53,176 bases of DNA from Trebouxia sp. TZW2008 (lineage: Eukaryota; Chlorophyta; Trebouxiophyceae; Trebouxiales; Trebouxiaceae): contig BDIU01000365.1 of the NCBI GenBank assembly GCA_002118135.1, positions 275 to 53,450 of the forward strand, written 5' to 3'. Positions 24,201 through 35,600 of the stretch are shown here, in pieces. The stretch's first letter is position 1. Every line of letters begins with the position of its first letter. The notes under the pieces are model-generated. The model worked only from the letters and a program-made list of their open reading frames with translations. It was not told the origin of the DNA and ran no database searches. A program made the translations under genes and the position numbers.

Positions 24201-26648
24201 ATACCCCATGATGTGTGAGACCTGCCTATGGCGCCTGGCTGGCTGTGGTTCCTCTTCTTCTTCATGGCCGGCTGATGCCCCTGAAACATGCAAACATGCA
24301 TGAGACATGACATGTTGCTCATTAATATTACAGGAGAAAGATATGCTTGGCAACAGCGCCTGACATGCATTGTGGTACAAAAAAAGGTGATCAAGATCAG
24401 CCTCACTGGTTTTGCAGAGGGATTAAAATTACAGAATGCTCAACAGATACTGTTCAACAGATACTGCTCAACAAGCCTTGCAAGTGAGCAAGGTTAATCA
24501 GGCAGCATGGCTTGCACATAAGCGTGGTCTTGCACAGTGCAGCATGAGCTGTGACCAATTCAATCTGCAAATGCCTGTTTATGCAGTAGCAAAGAGGTCT
24601 CAAATGTCCAAGCTGAGCAGTCACCTGTGGATTTCTGTGGCAAGTGCTGACCCTGCGACGTGCCAATGTGTTTCCTTTGGCTTTCAAGATGTTCGTCTGC
24701 TTCAGCAGAGGAGCTGTCTGACCAGTTTAGCTTAGCTCTGGTGCTGCGCTGCTGTCTGTGCTGAACATGTTGACGCTTGACTGGTGGCTCATCTTCATCG
24801 TCACTGAAGTCATCAGGGTCACTCTCTGCGCACCAGCAGCAACATCACAGAGCAAGTCAGGCATTGCACCTTGCTTCCTTGTGTTTGACCATTTGGAAGG
24901 CTTGAGTAAACTCATGCTCTGTAAGAGTATGACACTCTTTCTGAGCCTTACCACACTGCCTCTTCTGGGCTCACCCCCTCTTTCTGTGCAAAGTTTGTGG
25001 TTCATGACGTGTATTGGCAGACCGTATGCACTATCGCATGACTTGATGCATCAAGCATCTTGACAAGTTTTGCGTTAAAACATGATTGAACTGGTTGTTA
25101 GTTCATTAAGACATTTCATTGCTTCTGTACATACCTAGTTGGGCCTGCTGAGCCTGCCTAGCCCACATTCATAATAGTACATAAGTAAATCTTGACAGGG
25201 ACAGCAGCTGCAGGAGCACTCTCCTCATAATGTTGCAGTGCATCATGTGTTGCATGAAATCACTGCAGTCTTGCAAGACTTGTCTGAGAGCATACCATTT
25301 GAGCTGGAAGCAGACGCTGCTGCTGGGTCAAAGTCAGAACTTGTTGATTGTGCTCTCTTAGCTGTTGAGGGAATTTGCCTGCTGCTTCGCCGGAGAGCTT
25401 CTGCTGAATTGCCATCACACTTGTCTGCTGACTTTATTGATGCTGGCTCTTGTATTTTCTTCTTGGAATGGGCCTGCATGCCATGAACAGCTTCACCTGG
25501 CTTTGGAGTGGTGCTGAGGCAAGCTGTCAACATTCTCACTGAGCTGCCCTACAAAGATGAAACTGCAAAAGCGTGTTGGACAGCGCTCCACCTGTGCATC
25601 TGAGTCACCTTTGTGATGTGTCACCAACTCCATGCAGAGATATGTTCTACTACAATGAGTCAAGAAGAACCAAACAACAGTGGTGACGGCATGGTGACTG
25701 CTCACTTGGAGGGTATCCTCCTCTGCATCTTCTTCAGCTTCGGATTCAGCTTCAGACTCCTGTGCATCGCTATCATGGCCCTTACTCAACTGCTGGCCTG
25801 GCTGCCAGTCTGAATCTGAGGCCTGCAGCAATGTTCACCCAGCTTAGCTATACATATCGCACAGCAGCATCCCTGTGTGTTAGATGTGAAACACGATGAT
25901 CTTTCTTGAATGCTAGCATACTGCCAAAGCCTTAGTCAGGTAAGTAAACGCAGAGGCATTGGTGCAGCGATTCTGAGCTCTGAACGACGTCGCTACCTCA
26001 ACTTGTGCAGTTTCATCTTGCACATCATCTTTTGCAGCGCCTGCAGAGCGCGGCTGCTTTCTAGTCCTTGTGTCCTTCAACCTTTGCTGTTTCTGTTTCC
26101 TGAAATTTGCAGAGACTGCTGGCAAGTCTGATCACAAGCTGTAATGATTTCACGCAAGCGGGAAGGCTGCGATGCAAGTTCATTGTGCTCAAGTACTTGA
26201 GTCTTGAACACTTGGCTGCCTGTTCAGGCGTTGTTACCTCAAGGAGCTCAGCTTCTGCAGAGCAGTCGCCGACTGCTTCTTGCCAAAGTTTCTAGGAGAA
26301 CGCCGGGTTGAATGTCTATCTGCACGTTGCCACATGCATCGCAGAGTTCAGAAGCCAGCACAGCAGTGTGTCCTGCTTTGGAGGGTAAACGGACGACCTA
26401 TCTGCGTACCTGCCAGCTGACTCAAGGATAACTCGTCCTCAGTATTCAGGCGTTCTGAGGAAAGCTCGTCCTGCATGTGGTACAGTCAGCTGGCAGTATC
26501 TCGACGTCGCCGGTCACTCTGTTATCGAGCGTGGAGTGATCACTGACACGATGAGCTCATGGCGCTTCCCGAAACTCCATACAATAGGTCGTCTATGTAC
26601 CTCGGGCGCCGCAGAAGCCTTCTGAGTCCGTGCGCTTCGTCTCGGCAT
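15232..26648 (-). CDS. Large DUF4211-domain protein (CCDC82/QSER1/PRR12-type C-terminal domain)
   Basis: Start MPRRSARTQKASAAPE at 26648. Exons placed: 26648-26601, 26470-26410, one or more around 26.3-26.1 kb, to 25997, 25822-25706, about 25.48-25.25 kb, about 24.83-24.65 kb, 24280-23016 (large, acidic), about 22907-22870, 22644-22112, 21504-21381, 20440-20334, 19666-19588, 19070-18942, 17536-17354, and 16078-15232 with a transposon inside. The N-terminal half is acidic and disordered (runs of D/E, KRKR patches). From 22.6 kb it reads like DUF4211: DYFADYIEYMVYDLVD, RKIEEQLSSRRE, VVSSAWQKAVPELLD, then CEACMRG, GRPYKRLWKYGFG, DGLPEWK, and HYTVGKFCCARLQLYHAMMHYK. The domain occurs in animal CCDC82, QSER1 and PRR12 and in plant nuclear proteins, so a chromatin role is likely but inferred. 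The intron after SSRR starts with GC (CAG|GCATGT). The C-terminus is Ser/Asp/Ala-rich. Confidence is high for the domain, lower for the first exons and for the link to 15.2-16.1 kb. Confidence 0.8.
15844..15956. mobile_element. 113-bp TIR element (MITE) with TA target duplication
   Basis: The left end CAGTGACTTCT and the right end AGAAGTCACTG are perfect 11-bp inverted repeats, extended imperfectly to CTTTG. The element is flanked by TA on both sides (15842-15843 and 15957-15958), as expected of Tc1/mariner-type non-autonomous elements. It contains no transposase. It sits inside the last exon of the DUF4211 gene; deleting the element plus one TA joins the two flanking frames (see findings). 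Confidence 0.9.
16898..16975. repeat. Dispersed intronic repeat, copy 1
   Basis: Matches three other sites (near 25128, 33529 and 47208). The core on the plus strand is GTACATACCTAGCTGGGC followed by TTGCTGAGCCTG and CTAG. It lies in an intron of the minus-strand DUF4211 gene. Confidence 0.8.
17133..17292. mobile_element. Related, degraded MITE copy
   Basis: Starts with TA|CAGTGACCTCTCTTT and shares GAGGACAC, GATGCAAGGACA and GCAATTGGTAA blocks with the element at 15844. It is longer, with an extra middle segment, and its right end is degraded (CCAAAGCAGTCTTTACAG). It lies in the intron between the last two exons of the DUF4211 gene. Confidence 0.75.
17429..18700 (-). repeat. 164-bp tandem array of exon-plus-intron units
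   Basis: The CAAG landmark recurs at about 17431, 17595, 17759, 17923, 18087 and 18251, exactly 164 bp apart, then at about 18432 and near 18615 in diverged copies. Read on the minus strand, each unit is a TGCAG acceptor, a 105-nt phase-0 exon segment (LRRGRGRGDSWVEAAKGVLD then NRGLRDSLFKHYKSL), and a 59-bp stretch starting GTGTACC and ending TGCAG. The copy at 17536 reads on as the real exon to the donor GAG|GTCAGTG at 17353. Copies with acceptors at 17700, 17864, 18028 and 18192 keep an intact frame with several amino-acid changes. The one at 18358 carries a 2-nt insertion, and those above it are decayed. Confidence 0.93.
19041..19220 (-). repeat. Junction-spanning duplication of a DUF4211 exon start
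   Basis: The exon starting EMHYTVGKFC at 19070 has a second copy about 142 bp upstream in the transcript (19185-19220), reading DMHYTVGKFCYTC. The copy has its own TGCAG-like acceptor. It decays after about 15 codons and has no clear donor, so it is probably a pseudo-exon. Confidence 0.8.
23195..23760 (-). repeat. Degenerate acidic protein repeat (about 20 aa) within a coding exon
   Basis: Within the large acidic exon, about six units of the form DDMPxSSRxxATASDxD follow each other with 19-21 residue spacing. The DNA shows a matching minisatellite-like pattern. Two related, longer-spaced units begin GKRKRAVVFDDDEDD and GKRRRPAIFDDDDDD, each a basic patch followed by acid and a MPxSS motif. 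This suggests internal expansion of a disordered region. Confidence 0.8.
25085..25190. repeat. Dispersed intronic repeat, copy 2
   Basis: Shares with the 47.2-kb copy not only the core (GTACATACCTAGTTGGGC and CTGCTGAGCCTGCCTAG) but also the left flank (CATGATTGAACTG, TTGCTTCT). It lies in an intron of the DUF4211 gene. Confidence 0.8.
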
Positions 26649-27035
26649 GTCAAGCGCAGCGTGAGCTGTGCATGCTGATAGTCGTGAGCCAACTCAACTC
26701 AAGGCGGCCGCTTTCGGCAAAAGGTGAAGCGCTTGTGACGGGCCTGTGTGGATGCTTGATTTTACTGCTCTAGACCGGGTCACCTGCTGTGTCGCTAGGT
26801 GCAAACAAGGGCATTTGCGCCTAGCGAAAGGGTGTCGCAAGGCAATTACAAAAGGTGAACGAGGAGTGTTTGACTTCATGCAGTGATCACTCTTGTCGCT
26901 TGCAATCGTTTTGCATAGGCAAGACCATCCCAACGAGCGAGGCCTGTAACGGCAGCAGCGAGTGAAAATGTACATGTTCAGGTTCATGTTTAACACGTCA
27001 ACAAATGCTGTAGTGGTGTTGCATGCTGAGTGATC
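26649..27035. promoter_or_regulatory. Short divergent promoter (DUF4211 gene / AIG1-like gene)
   Basis: Only about 387 bp separate the two start codons, so the promoters are shared or overlapping. No specific element can be identified by eye. Confidence 0.5.
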
Positions 27036-28156
27036 ATGGCCGGGCAGCTAGCGTCTACTTCTTCAAGGTATTTGTCTGTATTGCTCGCGGCATCAGGGGT
27101 ATGCGGATGTTTGGACTCCAGACTTCATATGGCATCTCTTGGGCATTGCAGGAACAAAACCGGCCTCAGGCTCTGTGTACACGCAGCTTTAACAGCAGTG
27201 TTTGCAGCTGTGTGGGGATGGCATTTGACACCCCAAGCAAACTCCCAGGAGGTCGCCAAAGAGTTCGGATGGTTCTTCAATTACTTGACCTTCTTCAGCT
27301 TCACCATACAGTTGCTTCAGTTCTTTATCTGTTTCCTGGCTGACCTCAAGCCCCAGGTATTTGCCTCCAGATCTTGAGATATCTGCAATGTGCTCAGCAA
27401 ATCCTTTGCCTGCCCAGCAGAAGTGTCAAGTCAGCAGGTTGCCTCAACAGCTTGCTTATGCAGAGCAGCCTGGTCCAAATGAGTGATGACTTGTCATGCT
27501 CTGTGTTTGGTCTGGTGGTGTTTGTGACAGCCTCTTACTACTACCTCTTGGTCAATGGTGAAATCAAGGATGACAAAAAGGTAAACGAAATTTACACTTT
27601 CTTTCCACTGCTCATGCGCAATGTCCAGCCCAAAACCCAAATCTGACTCTGCAGGCTCCCACATGGATTTCGCCAGTGCTGCACACTGGAAATCTTATCG
27701 CTGCTGTGGCAGATTTGTGGGTCTCAAGGAAGGACAGGACATTCCATTTGCAGTCTTTAGGTTTCTCGCAGATCCTGGTCATTTTCTATTTGGGTTGGTG
27801 TGTTGCAGCCAAGCAAGTCAATGGCAGCTTCCCGTACGATTTCATGTGAGTCAAGTGGGGCTGAGCACATGCCTTCTTTGATGTCAAGGATGCTTGCCAT
27901 TTGTATGCATATGGTCCATGCTGAATCCAGTATCTTATTGCAGGTGTTACTAGTGATCACCCATGTTTCACTTTGTTGCTAAGCCCTCAGAGCTCGACAT
28001 CTGTAGCTGACATGCAATGCATGCTGCAGGAATGACATGGAGCAGCCAAGCGGGATGTTGAAAGTCACCGCAGCGTTGATGTTAATTGTTGCTGCCATTT
28101 TCCTTACAGCCAGATTCAGCTTGGTGACAAGGCAAAGAAAAGCTCACAGGCATTGA
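27036..28156 (+). CDS. AIG1/ADTRP (FAR-17a) family membrane protein
   Basis: Four exons (27036-27356, 27464-27580, 27655-27845, 28030-28156) join in phase to 251 aa, the usual family size. Characterised animal members (AIG1, ADTRP) are membrane threonine hydrolases of fatty-acid esters of hydroxy fatty acids. About six hydrophobic segments are visible. The conserved Thr is in FFNYLTFFSFTIQ (about residue 85) and the conserved His is in ISPVLHTGN (about residue 156), matching the catalytic pair of the family, which here are about 71 residues apart. A basic tail (TRQRKAHRH) ends the protein. The substrate in algae is unknown; hydrolase activity is inferred from the two residues. The start was chosen as the first ATG in frame, 3 bp after TC in GATCATGGCC. 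Confidence 0.88.
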
Positions 28157-28562
28157 AAGTCCGTAGCTCGTGTCCACTCAACCATCTGTAGTGCTGTGGT
28201 CAGCTGTCATGTACATGTCAATATTGCTGGCGAACAAAATAGAGGTGGTCTTTGGCCTACAATCACCATGACCTGGCACATTGTCAAGGCAGAACACCTT
28301 CAGCATGAGCACGTTTCCAGTGGCATGTGCATGCAACTTTTCGTTAATGGAGGAACTATTGCAAAATCAGCGCATTCAAAGCAAAAATAAGCCTGAACAT
28401 GCAAGCCAATGCAAGGCTTGCTGCTAACCTAGGTCTCAGACAGTGTGGCCAGGTGAGTCAGAGCGTTGAGATTCCGCAGCCGCTGCAGGTACCTCGGTTA
28501 GTTGACTGAGCAATGTCTCAATAAGCGCTGTTGCTGCAGAGCTAGTCGCGTAGCGCTTCATC
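28157..28562. other. Spacer between AIG1-like and ATP sulfurylase genes
   Basis: About 400 bp between two genes on the same strand. It holds the first gene's 3' UTR and the promoter and leader of ATP sulfurylase. No coding sequence is supported. Confidence 0.5.
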
Positions 28563-31500
28563 ATGACAACTGCCCTTCATGCCTCCTTGTCTTGCCTTCT
28601 GAGCGGCAAAGTGCGAGGCGTCGCCAGTGTTCCCGTGAGATCTCAAACTCTTCGACGCACGCGTCCCGCTGCGCGCGTATCGCAACTGACCTCGAACCGT
28701 AAACATCACAGCAAAAAGCTCACTGCTCGACAAGCAATGACTGTCAGGTCTGGTCTTGGTGCTAAATTGCAGCTGCGACCCAGTTCCAGCTTAAAGCATG
28801 CATTGAATTCACCTAACAGCTTTGCGTCACGGGGGAACAGGTGTGCGGCAGCCACAGAGACAGCCTTGCAAACGCCGCACGGCAACAAATTGATCAATTT
28901 GATGCTGCCAGAGGACAAGAAGCAGGCAGCAATAGACAGCTGCACACAGTCACTGGAGTGCAGTGACCGCAATGCATGCGATGTTGAGCTTTTGACTGTT
29001 GGGTGAGTCACTGTGCTTTCCACTTGCATGATCTTTCTATGTTTTATGTGCTCAGCAGAATGACTGTCCAAATTACAGAGGCTTCTCCCCACTAGAAGGG
29101 TTCCTCAACGAAGAAGAGTACAACTCTGTTGTGGAGAAGTGGCGGATGACGGTAAGATTCTGCTGAAGCCAAAAGACCGATCAGGAACTGCAGTTGCTTA
29201 AATGCCTGTGGTGCCATGCTTACAGTGTCATTATTGTGGTGAACAAATAGTGTGCACCTGCTGTGCAAAAGCTGAGCTGCTGTCCCGTAACTTCATCACT
29301 CCCACAGCACACCTGCAGGCCTGCACAAAAATCTACATCACGATGACATGCTCGTGTCAGTTCAATCCAAGCAACCATGCCAGACAGCATGATAGACAAA
29401 GCATGCTGGCTGCAGGATGGCCTACTGTTTGGACTGCCAGTCGTGTTTGACACACACTCTGACAAGATCAAGGTTGGCGACAAAGTCCTGCTGACATATC
29501 AAGGCCAGAACATTGCCACCCTGACCGTCGACAGCAAATGGATGCCCAACAAGCCTGTAGAGGCCCTCAAGTGCTATGGCACTTCCTCAATTGAGCACCC
29601 AGCTGTGCAGATGATCAGCATGGAGCGTGGCAAGTACTACATGGGTATGCATCTTTTGGCATGCAAACAGCAAGCTGCCTTCCATCACATTGCATGCACG
29701 CTAGACGCCTTCCAAGACTGTCTTGGCACAAGAGCAGACGCCTGCTGTGCTCATCATCGTGCTGTCGGGCACAGCTGCAAACAGCTTGTCATTATTATTA
29801 ATTCACATCGGATGATTGTACTCGGCTGAAATGCACTTGGCTGGAAGAGTGAGGTGATGATGGTGATGCAGCATAACTCACAAACAAATGTGCAGCGGCA
29901 CAGGCAAGGGCAGCAACATCTGGAGCTGCTCTGCACCTGTTGCACATGCCAAGCTTCATAAGCTAAAGCTGCATTCACCTCAATTTGACCATTTCTGTAA
30001 TCAACTTTGATGAGTGTGACTGGCCTGATATTTGCTGCACGTGCCCAGTAGCAGAATACAGGAACTAAACTCAAATTGATGTCTGCATATTCATCTTTGG
30101 CACATGCCCACACCGCAGGCAACTCATCACTCACACACACAGCCAGAAACTGCCAAATGCACTGGCTTGAAAAGTGACTGTCATTTGTGGCAGGCAGCAA
30201 AGCCGAGACACAGAACCTGCCCAGATGCATGTTTTAAGATACATGTATGAGATTGCTACATAGCTGCAATGCATGCAAGTAGCCACACATGCATTCTGAC
30301 TGATTGCTGTGTGGCAGGCGGCAAGGTGGAGGGTTTGGAGCTGCCCAAGAGGGTTTTCCCTTGTGCCTCCCCTGCAGAGGTGCGCAGCACGCTGCCAGAG
30401 GGCAAAGACGTGTTGGCCTTCCAGTGCCGTAACCCCATTCACAAGGCTCATTACGAGCTGTTCACGCGCGCCTTGGATGCCCCCAATGTTGGAGAGGGGG
30501 CTGTCTGCCTTGTCCACCCCACCTGTGGACCCACTCAGGTGCTTGCCACCAACTTTGGCCACGCTAACTCAGCAGCACTGTCTTTGATTGAGAAAGTGCT
30601 GCTGAGGTACACTATTCTGCAAGGCTCAGGTTGAGCGCTCAGTTTGCTCACAGAGGTCAGCTCAAAGGTCTTGTGCCGTTATGAAGTGTTGCACACCACT
30701 TAGGCATGCACCTAGCTGCTGTGAGTTGCAGAGTCTGATGCCCATGTGCATGTCTTCAAAAGCGGAGCACAGAGGCGCATCAATGGTATGAGGCCTGTTG
30801 ATCGTGGTCAGTTTGAGCTACAACACGCTGTGTTGTTCTGACCAAGACCCAGGGCAAAGATCGAAATCTGGCTATGATGAGCGCGTTGCATTATATACAG
30901 CATCACTTTGCTGTATGTTCATCAAGATGCTTCATCTGCGCATACAGCAGTACTCAAAGATAGACTGTATCTGAATCCCCAACAAGGTTCTTGAATGGGT
31001 TGCAGGATGATGATATTCCGGGAATAGTGCGGTTCCGCACGTACGAGGTGCTGAAGGAGGAGGTGGGCAACCCTAGGCTGCGCTGGGCCTACCTGCCCTA
31101 CAGTATGCACATGGCAGGGCCCCGTGAGGCCATCCAGCACATGATCATCCGCCGCAACTACGGTCAGCGCTACACTGCTTCCCCCCATCATGCTGCTTTG
31201 ACGCTTATATATGGCGTATGTATGGCATGTGTATTGCAGAGCTGTGCAGCATGTGATTAGTTGCCACAACTGCAGGCAGCTCTCTTTGCTCTTTGGCTCA
31301 GCTGTCATTGCAGTCATGTATGGCGCATATAGAGCTGATGGCTCGTCAGCAAAGGTTTGCTGGCCTGTCTTAATCATCCTGACATTCGTCATGGCATCAT
31401 GTGGCTTCTTGTCCAAAAATGCGTTCTACATGCTCATGTGTTGAATTGCAAAACTGTCTAGGCAGAAGGAGGCATGACATGTTGGCAGATTTTGCTGCAC

Positions 31501-32247
31501 CACAAACTGTCATGGCATCAGATCAGCCGCATCCATGGTCACTTGATGACAAGCCCTTTTTGTCAGCATCCAATTGCATCTGTCTTGGTTGTCTTTGCAG
31601 CAGGTCAGTGCTGTGCACAGGCAGGTCATGAAGCTGATTCCACGTTGTGCAGGGTGCACGCACTTCATCATTGGGCGCGACATGGCAGGCAGCAAGAGCA
31701 GCGTGACAGGCGAAGACTTCTATGGAGCATACGATGCTCAGGACACAGCTGCCAAGCACGCTGAGGAGCTGCACATGCAGACGGTGCCCTCTCTCAACAT
31801 CACCTACACTGAGGTGGGGCATGCCACAAAGCATTCAGCAGCCTCTTTTGTGCGTCTGCCACCTCGACATGTTGCATTCAATCTCGTGCCAGGTCCATAA
31901 TGTGCAACTTCTGTTGATGCAGTGGGTGCAGCTTCGTATGCTTGGTCGCTAGTGGATTTGAGTGCAATGGCATAAGGCAAAACACTCAAGTGCATCAGAC
32001 TCAACTTGGGGAACTTCTTTGACATCCCTGTGATGCAGGTTGACTTTGTTAATTGTGCAGTGTGGTGCTGCAGGAGAAGGGATATGTGACTGCAGACGTT
32101 GCCAAGGAGCAGGACCTGCATCAGCTGAAGCTGTCTGGCACCAAGTTTAGGCAGTTGCTGCGCAGTGGTGCTGACATTCCTGAGTGGTTTGCTTTCAAGT
32201 CAGTGGTGGATGTCCTGAGAGAAGCAACTCCATCACCATCTGAGTAG
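28563..32247 (+). CDS. ATP sulfurylase (sulfate adenylyltransferase), plastid-type
   Basis: Catalyses ATP + sulfate to adenosine 5'-phosphosulfate + PPi, the first step of sulfate assimilation. Seven exons (28563-29002, 29079-29151, 29416-29644, 30318-30538, 31006-31162, 31653-31813, 32074-32247) all join in phase to 484 aa. The first 60-100 residues are Arg/Ser/Thr-rich, consistent with a chloroplast transit peptide. Key motifs are GGFSPLEGF, the nucleotide-binding FQCRNPIHKAHYEL (QxRNPxHxxH), HPTCGPTQ, LPYSMHMAGPREA, HMIIRRNYGCTHFIIGRD with GRDMAG, and the C-terminal LKLSGTKFRQLL. No C-terminal APS-kinase domain is present, so it is the single-domain plant/algal type. The gene is tail-to-tail with DRC3. 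It is the cleanest gene in the window and shows no junction duplications. Confidence 0.97.
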
Positions 32248-32622
32248 CTGAGCATGGAGCGAAGCCCTCCATGCTCTGTAGGGCTTATCTGTTTTGGGGT
32301 TGTGTGCAGCAGCTGATAGCTTTGCAGGGTGTGCTGACTTTATGCCTTCTCTAGTTCAGTGAAGTGCTTTTGTGAATGGCAAGTATTTTTTCGTTTGTTC
32401 TGCTGTCTGTTTAGCGTCAAGATGAGGAGCAAGGTAGAGGTACTGCTGCATGGTTGTGGTGCGATTGGTTGCCATTGATGGCGTCCTGGCCAGCAGTGAC
32501 TGCACAACTATATAGCATGAGAACATCAATTGTTGCAAGAGCCCTCGTGTATGCATGACAAGTCACAGCTGTAATTTTTACAGCTGAGTGATGAAGTGAC
32601 GATGAATCGTAAATCGATTATT
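32248..32622. other. Convergent 3' spacer
   Basis: About 375 bp between the stop codons of ATP sulfurylase (plus) and DRC3 (minus). Contains T-rich stretches but no supported coding sequence. Confidence 0.5.
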
Positions 32623-35600
32623 CTACGATTCTTCTTGATCATCTTCTGACTGGACCTTGCTCATTTCATCTTTGATGTTGCGCATCAGTCCAATGATCTC
32701 AGCCACACGCCGTCTATGCCGCTGCTCTACCCACGCTGTCTTTTCGGCCACCTGCAGAACTCGATCTATTGAGCAGACAAATAAAAGAAAAGTCTACGCT
32801 GTTAGGCGTCATACTGGGAGCCTCTGTTTAAGAGGCAGCCTGGGAGATACAATTAAGCAGCAGATGCCACCCGGCAGCATACTCACGCAAATTTTGTGAT
32901 GTTTGGCAGGGTGCTCAGTCAAATGACACGCTGCCCACAGGCGAAAAAGCGCAATGATGATCATGAGTTGCCTGCCTGATCATCATCATGCCTTGTCATG
33001 CCTCACGGTGATTCCAAGCTGTGTTGCACAAGGATTCCATTCCACAGCAAGACAGCAATTGAACAGAGCATGCAAGAGGCATAGCATAACGTACCAAGTT
33101 TGCTGCTGACTTGATCTCATGACTTGTCAGGCGGTCTTCTAGTGCATCCAGAACAGTTCCATGGGCATCATGAGAAGCCTGCAACACCAAAGCAGATATT
33201 GTTGCACTTACAATGTGGCAGATGATCGCTCGCAAGGTCTGCTTTGCATGCAGTATCACTGCGCAAAACAACAACATTGGTCAAACCTACACTTTCCAGA
33301 AATCAAGCAACAGTCAGGCACAATCACAGATCTCACGGCATCTTTGACGACCAGAGACAAAGGAGCTGCAACAGGAAACTCAGACACAAGCAGGTCCTTT
33401 GACAGTTAGTGGTTTGTCTGCTGCAGCGTTGCATGCGTTATAGATCCTCTCCACACATTAGGCAAAGAAGCACTGTTATGCACAGTCAGACGCAGTGTCA
33501 CTGGATGTAGACAGTTGGTTGGCTCCAGTACGTACCTAGCTGGGCCTGCTGAGCCCATGTAGCATGCAATCGTAATGACTGAAGGAAAGAGACGCAGTGT
33601 AATACCTGCACAGCATTGAGGAGGGCGTCCTTGTCCTGGAGGAGGGTGCGGGCGGGGTCTGGGAGGGCCTCCAGGTCGCTGCCCTCTAGGCCGTACTTCT
33701 CCAGGCTCAGCAGGGCCTGCGTGCTGCACGCTTCATAGAACCGGTTGTCCAGGTCACGCACCTGTGCACAGACAATGACTCAGGTCATGCACATGAGCAC
33801 AAACATTGTCAAGAAGGATGAGGCCATGTGTAACAGCACACACAATGTCACATAGGCTCAGTAGGGCCTGTGTGCTGCACGCCTCATAGAAACAATTGTC
33901 CACATCACGTACCTGTGCACAGATAGAGACTCAGGTCACGCACTTTGAGCACAGACATTGTCAAGGAGGCTGAAGTTATGTATTAACAGCACAGATGATG
34001 CCACATAGGGTCAGCAGGGCCTGCATGCTGCACGCCTGATAGTACCGGTTGAACAGGTCATGTACCTACATACCCTCAAAATGTGAGGTCACGCACATGA
34101 GCACAGACAAAATTGGGGGACTTGAGTTGCACACCTGTGCACAGACAATGCTAGGCAGGCTCAGGTCACACACAAGAGCATAGATTATTACACTCGTAAC
34201 CCTGCATTGTAGGTGCAATAAAATGAACATCTGAAAGCAGGTCAGAGACAAACAGACATGATGGCCCAACAAGTGAATGCTTGCTTGAAGCTCTGGTTGC
34301 ATCCAGTATACATTTCACCAACAGCCCCCATGCACACAGTACAACTTTGGGTAACAGCCCTGCTGGCCTTGCCATAGCAAAGGATGTGGTGTAGTGGCTT
34401 GAGTCTGCCTCAGCAGTGTCAGATTGTCAACCTTGCTGGCATGCATCACAGCTAAGACTTTTGATGCCCTTACCGTAATAAAAAATGTGGTGTAGTGACT
34501 ACGAACTGCCTCAGCAACATCAGACTATGATCCCTGTTTGCATACATCACAGCTGCAGCTACAGTAATGAGCCTACCGTATCTGTGAACTAGTAACTATG
34601 GTCTGCCTCAGCAAGGTCAGACTATAATCCCTGTGCATACGTGACAGCTGCAGCTCACAGTCCTGATAGCTTGATCTTAGCAAGGCATGTGGTGTAGCAA
34701 CTTCAATCTGCCTCAGCAACATCAGACCGTAACCCCTGTATGCATACTTCACAGCTGCAGCAGACAGTTCCAACGGCCTCACTATAGCAGACAATGTGGT
34801 GTAGTGACTTTCGTCTGCCTCAGCAACATCAGACTGTAAGCCCTGATTGCAGCAAACAGTGTTCCAATGGCCTCACCGTAGAGTGGTGCAGTGACTTCAG
34901 TCTGCCTCAACAATGTCACACTGTAGTCGCTGTTTGCATACATTGCAGCTGCAGCATATATTTTCACTTGCCTCACCATAGCAGACGATGTGGTGTAGTG
35001 CCTTTGAAATGCAACATCAGACTATAAGCTCTGTTTGCATACTGCACAGCTGCAGCAAACAGTTCCAATGCCTCACCATAGCAGACAGTGTGGTGTAGTG
35101 ACTGCCACAGCAATGTCATTGTAGCACAGGTCTTACCGTAGCAAAGAATGTGGTGTAATGACTCCGGTCAGCCTCAGCAATATCACTATAGCGCCGGTCA
35201 AACTCTGCCAGCAGCTCCAAAAGTATCTCGCGGATTTCCACTTCCAGCCCTGACAGCGTCTCTGCTAGGGCGTTACGCTTCACACGCAGCTCAGCTAGGG
35301 CCTCCTCGGCCTTGCCCTGCCCTTCTTCCCCATCCTGCCCCTGGCCCTGCCCTTCTGCCTGCTCAGCTATGCTCCTGTTGTCAACAAACCAAGTTCTGAT
35401 CACTGGAGACAGTTCTCATGCAGCACAAAACGCACCAAGGTTTTGTTTGACTATGCCCTGCCCTTCCTCCCCGTTCTGCCCTTGACCCTGCCCTTCAGCC
35501 CTAGACCTAGCAAGAGTGTAAGGCAGCTGAACCACAAAACCTGGCTTGACCTCGCAGCAGAGTCGGTTGCACAGCAACTGCTGCAGCACTGTTTCAGCTT

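Noticed and set aside
30000..31000. Extra genes within the long ATP sulfurylase introns
   Set aside because: Small frames on both strands here lack exon borders and similarity, and the flanking ATP sulfurylase exons join in phase without them.
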